Shown: positions 33,580 to 46,924 of the stretch, piece by piece
Position numbering within the stretch: position 1 is the first letter of the stretch
Layout: the number at the start of each line of letters is the position of its first letter
Source of the DNA: Liolophura sinensis
Lineage: Eukaryota; Mollusca; Polyplacophora; Chitonida; Chitonidae
Direction: 5' to 3'
Length of the DNA stretch: 64,000 nt
NCBI RefSeq assembly: GCF_032854445.1
Contig: NC_088302.1
Coordinates: 21,525,788-21,589,787, forward strand
Notes under the pieces: model-generated
Databases searched by the model: none
What the model was told of the DNA's origin: nothing
Seen by the model: the letters and a program-made list of their open reading frames with translations, nothing else
Translations under genes and position numbers: made by a program

Positions 33580-33851
33580 AAAACTCTAGCTCATGTCGAG
33601 GCAGTTTCAACTTCATGTTTCAAGATTACCGCGAAAAGCGTGTTGCTTTCTGATTTGCTGTAGAAAAGGTACTCGTCAATGGCTTGTCGTTACGTGCAAA
33701 ACGTCATCAAAACCTGCCCTCTATTCGTCTTCCGGGTAGTTGTGCGCATATGCCGATGGATACTAGTGAAACCTACAAAGGAAATATGTAGTGCTTGCTT
33801 ACAACGCTTTTTTCTGTCCTGTATTCACATTTTGTCTCTTTTGTGTGTACA
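33580..33851 (+). promoter_or_regulatory. Possible CNOT7 5'UTR exon and promoter
   Basis: A near-perfect donor ACAA|GTAAGTAT sits at 33852. The stretch before it has more CpG than its surroundings (CGAACGC, TACGTGC, CGTCTTCCGGG), including an ETS-like CTTCCGG. The first CNOT7 coding exon has an acceptor (TTCATCCACAG, 36706) ahead of its ATG, so an upstream non-coding exon must exist. Linking the two is inference. Confidence 0.3.
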
Positions 33852-34330
33852 AGTAAGTATAGTGTGAAATTTGAGCGATCTGATGTATATTTAAATTGCA
33901 TGAATAATTATTTTAGCTCTTGATATGCTACCTGAAAAGCGTGTTATAAAATCCGGGAGCCCTTCGATTTGCAGGTCACCTGAAGTTTTTATTTTTACTA
34001 AAACCTTTCAAAACAAATTTTGATATCTGACCGCTCCCTGGCCTTCTTCACACTATCGCAGTTATGAATAATGTGGTGATAATGATGTAAATGTTTTCTT
34101 CACCTACAAATGCACAACTAATGGGCAGTCAAGGTGTAATCGAAACAACAACAACAACATGTTAAGGGGAAGTGAATATCCAATCATAACAGAGCTGTAA
34201 ATAGTGTCAGTGTTCTAAGTCTGACATGATTTGTGAATGGTGTGCTTTATAAACCTTTTTGTAATGAGACTGCAATGTGTTAGATTTGTGCAGCTACAGT
34301 CATGGAAACCTATCTTTACAAATACTGGTG
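33852..34330. other. Non-coding
   Basis: No exon recognised; contains a short (CAA)n run near 34148. Confidence 0.4.
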
Positions 34331-34334
34331 CCTT

Positions 34335-34592
34335 CTTAGCCGAGGAGGTTAGTGTGGCAGCGAGGCGCAATGACCCAGGAGCCTCTCACCACTTCGGTCG
34401 CTGTGTGTTCAAGTCCCGATCATGCTGGCTTCCTCTGGCCGTACGTGGGAAAGTCTGCCAGCAAGCTGCAGACTCTGTCATGGGCTTTCCCCGGGTTCTG
34501 CCTGGTTTGCTCTCACCGTAATGCTGGTCGCCGTCATATAAGTGAAATATTCATGAGTACGGCGTAAAACACCGAGTAAAATAAAATAAATA
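34335..34592 (+). mobile_element. SINE family A, near full-length copy
   Basis: The head lacks its first bases but has GAGGTTAGTGTGGCAGCGAG, GCGCAATGACCCAGGAGC and GTGTTCAAGTCCCGATCATG. The body and tail run to GTACGGCGTAAAACACCGAG and (AAAT)n. Confidence 0.88.
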
Positions 34593-35186
34593 AACTTTAC
34601 AATTCCATTTCAAAATATAACTTTTGCTACTACAGTTTAGATGAACTTCATTGCAGCATGTTCTTTAACATAATTTCTACAACACTTGATTCTTTGTTCA
34701 TCTTGTAGTATTTTGGAAGGACTAGTGTGAAGGGTGGAACAGTTTTCATTTTTCCTTATTATTTTGGCAATATTTATGATAATTTCACATCTAGTGATAA
34801 TTGCTGGCAAAAATGAAAAATGGACTTTCGATGCAGGGTTTGGATGGGAGAAAATCGTATGTGAGCAGTCATCACAAAACGTTGACTCTTTTAATTTTCT
34901 GAGAGTTGCACTTCTTCATACGTAACCTGGATCATCATGGACAAGAAAATAAACAAGCAATTAAACATTGGATAAGAATGTAATAAGCCCCATTCAAGTT
35001 TGGTGGACTTTTCACAAAAGCCATGGGATCTTGTAAATTGAGAGTTATCATTTTGCAGGAAGGCAGGTCACTACACTGGATTTGCATGGACGACTGTTCC
35101 ATATCTTAATTATTATTTATTTTGATGCTTGTATAGCAGTGCATCTCATCTCAATAAAAATTGAGCACTAAATAAAAGAGCGGTGG

Positions 35187-35312
35187 AAATCCGTCCTGCA
35201 ACAAGGAGGCACATTTCACATACATGCACCCTAAGGATTCCTTCGTCATCATATGACTGAAAAATTGTTGAGTACGACGTTAAACCCCAAGCACTCACTC
35301 ACTCACTCACTC
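35187..35312 (+). mobile_element. SINE family B 3' end with ACTC tail
   Basis: GGTGGAAATCCGTCCTGCAA, CAAGGAGGCACATTTCACAT, GTCATCATATGACTGAAAAA, GTTGAGTACGACGTTAAACC and CAAGCACTCACTCACTCACT. This is the cleanest view of the family 3' end and its simple-repeat tail. Confidence 0.85.
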
Positions 35313-36355
35313 CTCAATAAAAATTCATTGGGGACTTTGCAGACATGACCATGGATGGGTCATACACGCTGTGACCATGTTAGTCGTTTTGGAATTGTTG
35401 TTCATCTGGTAGTCGAATCATGAAACAACTTGGGGTCTGGTAACATTAACAACTGTTGTTTTATTCATGGTCAATTGAAGGTAAGCACTCCATGTCAACT
35501 TTTCAATCCTGACACCAAATCAGGCCTTCTGTAATTCTTGTTAGTTTTAGGCAGTTCTATTTAATATACAGAGTATACCTAGTGGTAACTATAGTTTTGT
35601 TGTCGTAGATGATACACAATAATTAACAAAGACATGTACAGATCAGGACAAAGTTAATCTTCATCAGGGAGCCATTATACTTGTGACCCTTTAACCTCTA
35701 ACCCTTAAATCTCATTTCATCTGTTCTTAATTGGACAGTTTCTTTCACCTTATACAATGATTTCTGTTGATTTGATATTGACTATTTACATCAGTAACTT
35801 TACAGCAGTGGTCATTATGTACAAAAGGAAGGAGTAATGAGATGATTCATCTTGTAATATCATTGCATAACTTTTGAGTACTAGCCTTTCCACAATTTCA
35901 TTCTGTTACCCATAGTAACTTGCGAAATCCTGTGGCTCGTGTGAGTTTTCCCAGAAACTTCAAATGTTCATATTAAGGCTTAAATAGGCTAATGACTGTA
36001 GCGTTGTCATGTCCTTCATCTCGTAAATGAACAGCGCTGTCTTAATGTCCCTTTTTTACATTACTTCTGAAATATCAGATGTTGTTATGAGGGCCTAACA
36101 AGGGGAATAACTCCTTCTGTTCAACAAAATTTTCACTGTGAAGTATACCTATGCTTCACTGTAGAACTCTTTTTGCAGTGATATGGGGATTGTGATGAAA
36201 GCTTGCCAATACATTTTCAGTTGTGACTTACCAGTAACAGCTGTATCCCATAGTTTTCAATCTTCTGAACTGCCTTATAAAGGTAAAGAAAATGTGCCAA
36301 AAGGATATTGAACAAACTGATTTCACATCAACTCCCAGGTTATAGAATACATATG
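35313..36355. other. Non-coding, probable CNOT7 5' intron
   Basis: No exon or repeat recognised; AT-rich. Confidence 0.4.
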
Positions 36356-36359
36356 AGGC

Positions 36360-36598
36360 AGAGTGGTTAGTGTGCTAGTGGTTTATAACAACTGTAGAGC
36401 CCCTCACCAGTGAGGTGGCTGTGTTCAAGTTCAGCCCATGTTAACTTTCTCTTCGAATGTACATGGGAAGGTCTGGTAGCAACCTGCGGACGGTCGCGTT
36501 CTGCCCGGTTTCCTTTCACCATAATGCTGTCAGCCATCAGTATAAGTGAAATTTTTTTTTCAGTAAGGCATATAATACCAGTCAAATAAATAAATGAA
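36360..36598 (+). mobile_element. SINE family A, diverged copy
   Basis: GAGGCAGAGTGGTTAGTGTG, CCCTCACCAGTGAGGTGGCT, GTACATGGGAAGGTCTGGTA, GCAACCTGCGGACGGTCG and the tail CAGTCAAATAAATAAATGAA. A short internal deletion removes the GTGGGTTTCCCCCGGG part. Confidence 0.82.
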
Positions 36599-36706
36599 AA
36601 GAATGCATGAAATGAGCCTTTTCCCAGCTAAATGGTAGCACATCATGACAAGCCACCTCGTCTTGAAACAATAACACTGAAGTCCGTCATGTCTTTTCAT
36701 CCACAG

Positions 36707-36807
36707 CCCTGTGTTTTAGCTGAAACCCTTAAGAAGTCCTTCAGCCTTCCATGAGATACTGAGTGTGTGTAGTTGGGAACACACAGACAGGTGGCTATGA
36801 AGCTAAG
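36707..36807 (+). promoter_or_regulatory. CNOT7 5'UTR part of the first coding exon
   Basis: Lies between the acceptor CATCCACAG (ends 36706) and the ATG at 36808. The last 15 codons before the ATG are open in the same frame, but family length and the conserved VWASNLEEE region support the ATG chosen. Confidence 0.6.
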
Positions 36808-36941
36808 ATGCCCTCTGTAGCATCTTCAGCATATGGGATCCGCGATGTGTGGGCCAGTAATTTAGAGGAAGAATTTCGACAAATACGCCACGTTATCCAG
36901 AAGTACAAATATGTCGCAATGGTTTGTGTTATTATTATTTG

Positions 36942-36973
<32 letters not shown>

Positions 36974-39546
36974 AAGAAACACAATTTTCCAACAGAAATT
37001 TAACACATTCTCGATGTAAACTTTCAGGTCTTAGCCCCTTTTCATTTTTCATTTAAAATAAATTGTAGTTTTTTGTCACATGTTTAAATGGTCAAATAAT
37101 GCATAAATAAGATTATTATAAGACGTCGAAAATATATAATGCCACCCTAGAAATGTGCCATATTTGTTAACCACCTGTTGAAGAGGGTATTTGTACAGTG
37201 TACTGAGGTCATGTTTATACCGCAGAATGGTGGCACTTGGTTTTTCAGGATACAGAATTTCCTGGGGTTGTCGCCAGACCTATCGGGGAGTTTCGAAGCA
37301 CTGCGGACTACCAGTATCAACTGCTGAGATGCAATGTTGACCTTCTTAAAATTATTCAGTTGGGCATGTCATTTATGGATGAAAATGGACAGTCTGCTAC
37401 TCCAGTATCAACGTGGCAGTTCAACTTCAAATTTAATTTAACGTAGGTGTATTTTGTTTAATATCATTAACATTTTAGACTTATTTATAAATGCTCATTT
37501 TATTATTTGATGTGAAAATTAACTGATATCCATGCGGTTTCGTCTACATAGTAAGGTACATTAGGCCCTACTTATAATTTTTTGTGGTAGCATGGTTATC
37601 CAATGATGAGTATTAGATGCTGGAGAAAACCCTAGTGAAACGGAATTGCGATTGCTATAACATAAAATGTGGTAATGAATGGTTTGTTGGTGTTTTAGGG
37701 AGGATATGTATGCCCAGGAATCAATTGACCTCTTACAAAACTCGGGAATCCAGTTCAAGAAACATGAAGAAGATGGAATCGATGTGTTTGATTTTGCTGA
37801 GCTGTTGATGACGTCTGGGATTGTTCTGAGTGAACAGGTCAAATGGCTGTCATTTCACAGGTAATTCACTTGTTTATGATCTTCGACATGTTCCTAAACA
37901 GGTAAGATTTGGGAAGATAGCTGAGGTTAACTGCTGGAATCTGACATTATTTTGGAAGAGAGTTACCCTGCAAAACAAATTCAACTTGTAGAATTGCCAC
38001 GTCACTGCAGTAGGTTATAATTAAATACTATAATGATGCGAGAGGGTGCATTTATAAAAGGACCTGACAACTTGTTGCTATGGTATTGAAAGGGGAGATA
38101 ATCCTTTTTTTGCTGCACCTTCCCCCCGGTTATCTGCCCTTTTTACCTGGTTTTATAGACTTAAACTACCTGCAAAACAAGCATTGGTGGGGAATGATTG
38201 TACATGTAATTAACACAGATTAATAAAAGGCATTGACTTTGCTGTCAGTATGTATTAAATTAATTCAGATAATGAAATATGGTGAGTTGTGTGTGAAAGC
38301 GTCAGGCACTTTTCCAGGCAAAATAAATGAGCTCCGTTCTACTTAACAGTGGTTATGACTTTGGCTACCTGTTAAAGTTACTGACCAGTTGTAACCTCCC
38401 TGAAGAAGAGGCTGACTTCTTTGATCTTTTGAGGATCTACTTTCCCAACATCTATGATGTTAAGTACCTAATGAAGAGCTGCAAGAATTTGAAAGGAGGC
38501 TTACAGGAGGTGGCCGAGCAGCTAGAGGTAAGCTTGATCTGTTTCTGCCCGGTGTGCTCTGCCTGTAAAGTTGAAAACTGTAGTATAGGTGAAATATATT
38601 TTTAGTATTCAAGTTTTAATATTAATAAATTCTCAGTTGTTTCAGCAATTTTTGACTTTAAATGTCGGCCAACTTTCTCATTTCAGATCGAGAGGATAGG
38701 CCCTCAGCATCAAGCAGGCAGTGACAGTTTGCTTACAGGGGGAGCATTTTTCAAGATGAGGGAGGTAAGCCAAGAACTTCAATTATTTTTGTGTACTTTG
38801 ATTTTTCTGCCATTACCTCCAAAGTATACAAAGGAACATGCGTTTTAAGGATTGGGTGTGGTGGACCATGCTATGCATAGATTGAGTGAGACTTTGAAAT
38901 CCTTGTGTCTTTTTTGCGATTGTTCTCAGAATTGCCCCATCTCTTCCATGGGAATTTCATAGGAATAGGAAGTGATTATGAAACCTATGATCCCCATATC
39001 TAGTAATAGTCTTACGAAACTGGGAAAAGGTGTCAGTACACCGTGAGAGCATGGAGTGTCATGTCTGATATAACCCTAAACAAACAAAAAGTCCCCCTAT
39101 ATTTGCTTAGCTGTTGAATTATTGCTGCAAAGGGAAAGCTTAGCATTGACATTTTATGAAAACTGGGTACAGAATTGCACTGAAAAAATTGATTTTATTG
39201 CCTAACAAGCAACAGCATAGATGTAGCAAACATCTACACCAGTTATTTATTTGTATGACATGCAAGAATCTGCCTTTATGTTTCATTTATTGGTTGGCAT
39301 TCATAGTAGAGATACATGTATTTCATGCTTGAAAACCAGGTTTTGTTTCTTTGTTTTATTCAGATGTTTTTCGAAGACAACATCGATGATGCCAAGTACT
39401 GCGGACATTTGTATGGCCTCGGGACTTCATACATCCAGAATGGCGGCGGTTATGAGAACAATTTTCAGGGAACGAATTCTCATGCAACGCCACCGGTCAA
39501 CAACGGGACGGAGGAGTCCAGCTCCAACCTCCTATCATCCAGTTGA
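36808..39546 (+). CDS. CNOT7: CCR4-NOT complex deadenylase subunit CNOT7/CAF1
   Basis: CNOT7/8 (CAF1/Pop2) is a DEDD-type 3'-5' exonuclease that shortens mRNA poly(A) tails within the CCR4-NOT complex. Six coding exons: 36808-36921, 37249-37442, 37699-37860, 38350-38527, 38687-38764, 39364-39546. They total 909 nt, 302 residues plus TGA, with GT..AG ends and matching phases throughout. Landmarks are VWASNLEEEF, the catalytic MDTEFPGVVARPIGEF (Asp39 and Glu41), WLSFHSGYDFGYL (second catalytic Asp, about 160), YDVKYLMKSCKNLKGGLQEVAEQLE, and IERIGPQHQAGSDSLLT (catalytic His and Asp, about 224 and 229). The order and the D-E-D-D-H set are complete, so the enzyme should be active. The C-terminus after CGHLYGLG is Asn/Ser-rich and about 17 residues longer than in human CNOT7 (285 residues). 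The ATG follows an acceptor at 36706, so the 5'UTR is split. I cannot tell CNOT7 from CNOT8; invertebrates usually have one gene. Confidence 0.97.
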
Positions 39547-42500
39547 TACTCATTGTGTCCCAAGTCGTCGTCCCTCTCTCTCTCTCCTACATCCCAGGCC
39601 TGGCCTGCCCATGTTCAGAACATTAGTCACATGACGGTACATGTGATTGGGATTATCTCATATAATCATTACACAGACAAACTATTCTGTTGCTGTCATC
39701 AATGTACACTATTCAGCGATTTACAGGCACAATGCGTTGTTGATCTCAAGATATTTTCTGCCAAAGTAAAGTCTAAATCTGGTATCTTTTTTTTTTTTTT
39801 TTTCGTCGGTCATTTTCACCTGTGTTTTTTTTTTCAAGATCGCTACATTCTGGCTTTTAAAAAGTTTTTTTTTCTGTCAAACTAGTAATGTATACCTGTT
39901 TTTTTTTTTTTTTAGAGAATTGAGGTCGCAGGTTAATCTCCTGTTAGTTTTTTGGGGGGGTGCAGAATGAACAAAGGATCATACACAATGCCACTCAAGA
40001 ACTTCAGCGTCACACCTTCCATATCATCTGTTCTCTAAATCTGTCTAGTCTACTAAACAATTCTACACCATTGTTTTATTCTGTTAGAAAAGCATGGACG
40101 TTAAGCATACTCACGTCACTGCAGGCAACTCTGTGGTAGGGAGGGTGGGATGTTTTCATGTGTGTGTGTAAGCGTTTTGCTCTATCCTATAGTCAGCCCT
40201 TTGGGGATGTATTTTAAATTTTTATGACGAGATGAAATCTGGATAGCTAATGTCCTGTGATTGTAGAAGTGAAGAAAAGTCTTAGTCTTTTTTTGTTCTT
40301 GTGGAAGATCATCTACCCTACGGCAGTTGTGATGATAATGGCGGAACGTTCGCCAAGTACCGTTGTCACCTTGGATGCGTTGGTTATAGGCATGGATGGT
40401 TTGGTAAATTTAGGCTAATCAAATGATTTTCTGGTGAATGTAACCAGTATTTAATCAGCCTAAATTAATAGGGCCTGTCTGCTACCACATATTCTTGTCT
40501 CTTCTCCTACCAGTTTCGCTCTCAAGAAAAGCTATACAGAGACAATGGGTCATCTTGGTTTTAAATCTGGATTTGCTGTAAGTGTTGTATTTATATAAGA
40601 GTTTTAAGCTTGTTATCTCCCCCTTTAAGACTCTGGACAGGCCAGTAGGTGGCGCCATTACTGTCTCTGCACAAATGTCAGCTGTTTTGTAAAGCTTTGG
40701 GCCCACTTTCATAAAAACTTTCTAAATAACTGTTTTCACAACTTTTGTTTTAATTAAGCGGCGCTGTTGCGGCTAAATTACCTCATGACAGTGTTATTTA
40801 TTAGGAAAGTTATGGAAAATTTATTTACTAAGGTTTGTGAAACTTAGCCCTCAGTGGAGGCAGATGGCTTGTACTTGTTACGTCTTTGTATGGGCCTGTG
40901 GCTTCTACTGATTTGTATATGGAGATCACTAAGCTTCCAGACTGTTACACTGGACCAAATATTTGAGGAATTTTTATGTTTTTATTTTAAAATATATTGA
41001 TTCCCTGATTTGTCTGGAGGCCATTTTGTTTTTAACTGGAAGGTGGACATCTGTGTATTTTGTCTTCCATATAATTGTCTATATGATTTGTGAGACGCTC
41101 GATTATAAACTGGAGAAGTTATGTTTTTCAACAGATTAGATTTGTGATTCCCTGACTTTTTATTTTAAAGCTTAACCACGTTTTCCACATTATTCTGTTG
41201 TTAAGTGGACCATTGTTTTCCGACAGGTTTTTTAATGAAAAGATATTTGAGGGTTGTTCGTGTATTGATATGCATGTATAGGCCAACCTTCCTCAAAGAA
41301 AGGCTGGCAGGATGTGAATGACAGAGTAGCATGAGACTGTTGATTTGCTGGTTTCCTTTTCTTTCTTTTTTTAAATACTCTCGACTTAAAGTAACTAGGA
41401 TTTGACTAAGGTAGATAGAAGTCAAGGTGTCTTTAGACACACAACTAAGGGCTTTTTTTTTTTTTTTTTTTTTTAAATCATGGATTGTAACAAGTAGAGA
41501 AGAGATTATGTGTGCATGTGACAGTAGAGCTTATGAAGTGGATGTTCTAAGAGAGCCTCTCTATTCAGGCTCTTCCATTCCCCCTACTGTGCCCCACCCC
41601 CACCTCCCTTAACCATCAGGGCCCTCCACCCCCTTCCCAACTTCCCTGTACAGGGAACATGTCATAGCGACCCAAACAGGTCGTTTTCTCATCCAGTGGG
41701 AGATGTTTTAGATTGTATTTGAAGGCAGCACTATCATCACTTTTCATCAAAACATTCGAAAAATACATGTCACTGGTACATACAAATTTATTAACGAGTT
41801 GCAGGCACGGGCGGATAAGTTCTACATTGCCTTGACATCTCCTGCGGACTCCCGTTCCGAGTCCACTGTATCTGGCATAAGAAAAAACCAATCCAGCGAG
41901 CAACTGTAACCATGCCGTTTGTCCTAAACGCACACGTTTCAGGGGAATTAACTCTTGGCCGGACTCGACCTAGCTAAATACTTCTGAATGGGTGACTTGT
42001 GAAAGATCCTGCTGTAGTGGGCTAGGTTCTTGACTGATGTGGTGTATTTTTCTTTTTTTTTTTGTCCAGTTTCTTTGTGTGTACAAATTCTGCTAATGTT
42101 CTGAACATTTTTACCAGTTTTGGAGGGAATACTGAAAACCGACACAACGGAAAGCTTTTGCGAGGTATTTTGAAGTGTGAAGCGGGCGCGTCTCTGTGGC
42201 AAATGGTAAAAGTGTAGCGTCGAGCCACCTAGACACACAGGGACTACTCATGATTAAAAATTCACTACAGTGACCTGATCGATTGACTGGAGAAGAGAAC
42301 CGCACGAAAACTGGCCTGACTTATTAGATAATTTGTGTGACCTGTGACTTCAAAATGACCAATACAATTGACCGCTTGATGACTGACCAGCGTATCAGAT
42401 CGGAGGTCTACTACGTACGTGTAACTCCATGACGACATATCCCTTCTTTAACAAAGACTATCGACAGATTCAGAAAAGCAAACGGTTTCTCCAAGCCACA

Positions 42501-44035
42501 AATGTGTTCCTCCAAGGGACACATCCCCCCCCCCCCCCAATTTTCTAAGAAAAGTAGGTGTTCTAAGGCTGTAAACAAACCTAATACTCCACATGGTAGC
42601 TTCAGTGTTTTTTTTAAATACTGCTTGCCATAGATTTACCAGTCTTTGACAAGGGCCACCAACTCTGTTTCCTAATCAAATTGAGGTCAAAGATGACAAA
42701 TTCTCCATGGTTTACAGTTAAATAGATCAGTTGCTGTTAGATCACCGAATTTTCGGATGTATTGATTCTATATCCCTGCTACTATAACAGGGTGAAACAA
42801 CAGGCTATCGTCCTTACAATCAGTACGAATGAAATTCTGTACAATTGCTTTGATTTTAATTTATTCCTAGTTCAGAAAACAGGGATGTAGCTGATTGGAA
42901 GTGGTTTTATTGTCCTTTTTTCTTTTTTTTTTTTTTTTTTGTAAAAATTATAAACCCGTTTGTGAACCGATCGATTTTATGTGGAATGCTCCGGTCTGCA
43001 CATCAGCGGACACGACATCCGACGACAGGCACGGTACCGAAATATTAGGAACATAGAGGTGCGGGAACCAGCGACTCCTTGAGTGTTTCCACAATGTAGT
43101 TGACTGAAGGCAGCAGCATCCACCAACCCGACTGCCCGTCGTCCCCCTCTCTCCCCCAAATCTATGTTTGATCTGTCTGTACAATGGCCAACCCGGTTTG
43201 CGTTTCCCTAGAATTCAAACAACGACAATTCAGTCTTGTTGATTCCCAACAGTGATTATTGTTTTTCAACAGGGCTATAACAGCAAAGAAAGGCACTGCT
43301 CCTAGGCCGTTCATTCCACACTAAAAAATGACATTTGGAGGAATTTCTCCCCACGGTTTTCTGGGTTATTTTAATAGTTTGTTGACGACAACAGACTACC
43401 TGCTTGTGGCTTGGATTCTAAAAAAACACAGGCCTTAGACTTTTTGGCAAAACGGTAATAACTTTTTATGGTTCTTTGAAGAATTTAATCAGTTAGGTGT
43501 CTTCTAGAGCTATAATTAGATGGATTATAATTTTACTGACCAATGCCAAGTGCTTGTGCATCAACGTCCATTTTTATGTCGAGGGAGTAAATACCTCTAT
43601 GAGGTTCTTGCGACGAGAAATAATCCGATTGATCACCATCATGCTGACGTTGTAAACCCAAGGCACAAGCAGAGTGTGAGCTAGTCCAAAGCTGTGTGCG
43701 TGATAATTGTTTTTAAGAGTGGCGTTGAGAAACCACACCTCCACCCAGATCGTGACCTTGATAAGACCTTGAGACTGACAACACCGGCCAGCGGTCGTCT
43801 GGCTCTGTCCGACCAGGTCTTCTGACCAAACAGTGTGAGGGTTACGGCCCTTGGCGCTATATGTTGTCTGCCGGACTCCTTAAAAAAATTAAACCAACTG
43901 TGAGTACATCTGTCTTGCTTGCAATGACCTCTTATTTTCGCACATTTTTGTTGCTTTTATTCTAGTGTAAGTAGTGGTTATTTTGCTATGCTAAAAGACA
44001 TCTGTTGTCTTCTTTTAAGGACTTGTAAATAAAAC
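39547..44035 (+). other. CNOT7 3'UTR and downstream sequence
   Basis: After the TGA there are T-rich runs (39788-39804, 39899-39914, 41453-41474, 42921-42940), typical of a long 3'UTR or spacer. The first canonical AATAAA I find on the plus strand is near 44027 (TTGTAAATAAAACCC). An earlier variant signal cannot be excluded, so the 3'UTR end is undefined. A minus-strand open frame at 41616-41933 has no recognisable domain. Confidence 0.4.
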
Positions 44036-44204
44036 CCAATTAAGGCAATCGAGCCCTTAATTTTCATAGCAGAACATACTTGTCACTTGTTCTTCTGTTT
44101 TTGTAATTACCTTTAAAGGCTTAGAGATTCCACGAGGCACTGTTTATGCTACATATAAGTAATTGGCCAGACCGCTTTGGTGGGTCAAACCAAACACTTA
44201 AGCT

Positions 44205-44435
44205 GTTGCCTCGCTTGGCGTTCAGCACTGAGAGGTTAGAGCAAGGAACATGACTGGTAGGCCCGATGTCAGTATAATGTGACTGGGTAGGGTGTCCTAG
44301 GCATTCTACTTCAGTGGCGTCAGCACTATTGTGACGTAGGCTCCCCCTGCCGCAAGAAAACAATATATGGAGACAGACCTAATAACTGCTGGTCGTCACA
44401 AGTTGAGGACAACGTTAAACTCCAAGCATACATAA
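44205..44435 (+). mobile_element. SINE family B, 3' two thirds
   Basis: CTCGCTTGGCGTTCAGCACT, GAGGTTAGAGCAAGGAACAT, GGCCCGATGTCAGTATAATG, TACTTCAGTGGCGTCAGCAC and ACAACGTTAAACTCCAAGCA; head missing. Confidence 0.82.
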
Positions 44436-46530
44436 ATACCTATAAGTTGTCCACTGCCTTACAGTGTATGTTGATTCTGGGTCGCTCGCTGGGGGAAGGG
44501 TCAAAACGAGTTGTCCAGGAAGCCAATTGTAGCACTTCAAGAACAATGTGGTGGAATATTCGAATGTTGTTGTAGCTGGTTGTAGCTTTATTTCGGGCGT
44601 GTTCAGAAATCTGGTGTTTAATGGTTCAAGTGCACGTAAACTTGACCTCCATCGCATGAGTAACATCCGTCGATTCCACAGTCCGACTGTAGTGTTAGTT
44701 AAGTCAATATTTAAAGCTTCAATATGCACGATACGAAAAAGTTCAAACTGTTATACATAATATTCGCGGAAATAGATACAACTGTAGCACAGATCACCTG
44801 GACGCTCTATGAATATATGCCACGTGAATGACACAAAAATGCATTTTTAGAGGCAAATAAATGGCACAAAATATTATTTTTGGTGCTGAAACTTGCAATC
44901 TTCCGGAAGAATGTCATGTCATGTTCCAAGCAAACCTCAAAACACCTTTCTAAAATTAATGGTACTCTCAAAATTAGGAAAAATGGGCAAGTTAGTCATT
45001 GGCGTAATTTATGGTCATTTAGGGCACTGACAGAGTGATGCCCTGACACACTAGTTTTTGAATCCATAACTTGTGGCATAGATCTGAAATCATCACTCTT
45101 AACACAGGAACACCAGAATCTGACGCACATGCGCAAAGGCAAACAGGCCAAAATACCAGACGATAGCTATGTCGTGTGAACTGTACACAGAAGAGGAAGC
45201 TTCTGCAGTAATCAGGATATTTCATTGGGCGTTCTTTCCAGCGGGATTTAATACATTACATTTGAAATTATATAGTATTTTCGGAACTCAAGTGTGAATC
45301 TGCATGATATGAGTTCTTCCATATTATCATTAAAGCTAGACAACCACTTCTCTTTCAAACTTTCTCAGTCAAATTTGTTAAGATGCCTGTGGGAATTGCA
45401 GTTGACGATTAATTGTGTCCGAAATGGACTCTTTTGATCATTTATTTCAACGCCATTTTTTCCGCTTTTACAGTTCCTAGGGTGCCCAAATTAGATGCAA
45501 TAAGCGGGCAATGGTGTTTGTGTTTTCGTTGAAGATTGCTTGCCTTTCACCGATATGTTTTGCCTTTCTGTACGTGACGCGTGGTAAAGGTCGCCCGTAG
45601 CTTGCCAAATTGTTGTGGTTTATCCCGGTTTCTCCTTCCAGTAAAACTGTTGGCCATCCAATAAATAAAAGATTCTTGATTTTGGCGATGAAAAGAAATC
45701 AACTGATCGAATTTTTTCTCGACTGATGAGTGGTATAGTAATGCCCGATTTGTGGCTTGTATTAAATTACTTGTACATTGGACAGCTCACCCCAAAGTCC
45801 TGATTGCACGCCGCCATCTGCGGGCCTGTCTACGTCGTGAATACCTGCAGTCAGCCGAGATACATGGAGATTTGTCCATGGAATTAGGAGACACCTGAAA
45901 AGTATGGAGTTTTGTTTATCAGAACAATGGCAAATCAGCACACATCCTGTCTTCAAGTGGAACTTTTTTAATCCCCTTCACCGCGACTTTTCCGCTCATC
46001 GGCTTTCTGGCCGACTTTCGTACAAAGTAATTGAATTTGAGGAGTAGGATGGGGAGGCGCTTGTCGAGTGGACGTCATGATCCTGGAGTCTTCACGTGTC
46101 AACACTTACCGTTCGGTGGGACAGCACTCACGGCTGGGAAACAAATGCCGAGGGAAGAGTCAGGACTGATGGACGCAGCAGGGAGATACAGACTAGTTCG
46201 TGGAGTGTTGTCTCAGCAATGTGTACACAGTGTCCTGATGTCACGAATAGACAGATTAGAGACTGTTCGAGAAACCGCGCGCGAGCACAAAATTTCCAGC
46301 ACAAAATAAGTCTCGGAGAAACTTGTGCGTGCAGGCCTACCGCATGCCTTCATTCCCCAAGCTCTCCAACCAACTCCATGCGCGTCGAAGTGCATGCACT
46401 ATTAACGAATATGGAATGTCTGGACAGTTTTCTATTCAGAATGTTTTATTATCCGATCATTCGGATTCCTATCCGAATTATCGAAAAATATACATTTAGT
46501 TTACTGACTACTTATTAATGAGATATTTGT
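44436..46530. other. Intergenic
   Basis: No gene recognised. A remnant like the SINE family A 3' part is at about 45618-45685 (GGTTTATCCCGGTTTCTCC, CCAATAAATAAAAGATTCTT). Open frames at 46031-46518 overlap each other in two frames and look like chance. Confidence 0.4.
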
Positions 46531-46539
46531 ATAACTATA

Positions 46540-46673
46540 TGTGGGAAGGCCCTCTTGCGGATGGTTGTGGGTTTCCCCCAGACTCCTCTTGACATAATGT
46601 TGGCTGCTGTCGTATAAGTTAAATATTTTTGAGTACGGCGTAAAACACCAATGAAATGAATAAATAAATAAAC
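46540..46673 (+). mobile_element. SINE family A, 5'-truncated copy
   Basis: GTGGGAAGGCCCTCTTGCGG, ATGGTTGTGGGTTTCCCCC, then GTCGTATAAGTTAAATATTT and GAGTACGGCGTAAAACACCA with an AAAT tail; a deletion removes the GCCCGGTTTCC part. Confidence 0.85.
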
Positions 46674-46924
46674 GAAAACTCACGATTCGGAGCTCATATA
46701 TAGTATCTCCATTACGGAGATCGCACAATATTACTGAACCTGATAAATACCTTCATCCACCTGATATATCCTTCACACATAAGCATAGTTGATCACCGTT
46801 GCAATAATGAACCACTTTTGACAGCGGAGTTAAACTACAATGGAATAAAATAAATGAATTACTTTATCTTATTGCGAGTGAGTGAAGGCTGTAAGTCGTT
46901 CATTAGAGTGATCGCATCCATTAT

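Noticed and set aside
41616-41933. 105-codon minus-strand ORF downstream of CNOT7
   Set aside because: Starts at GTG, no domain, lies in probable CNOT7 3'UTR or spacer; not enough to call a gene.
46031-46518. Overlapping ORFs of 92 and 140 codons
   Set aside because: Two frames open over the same sequence with no homology; probably chance in a G+C-richer patch.
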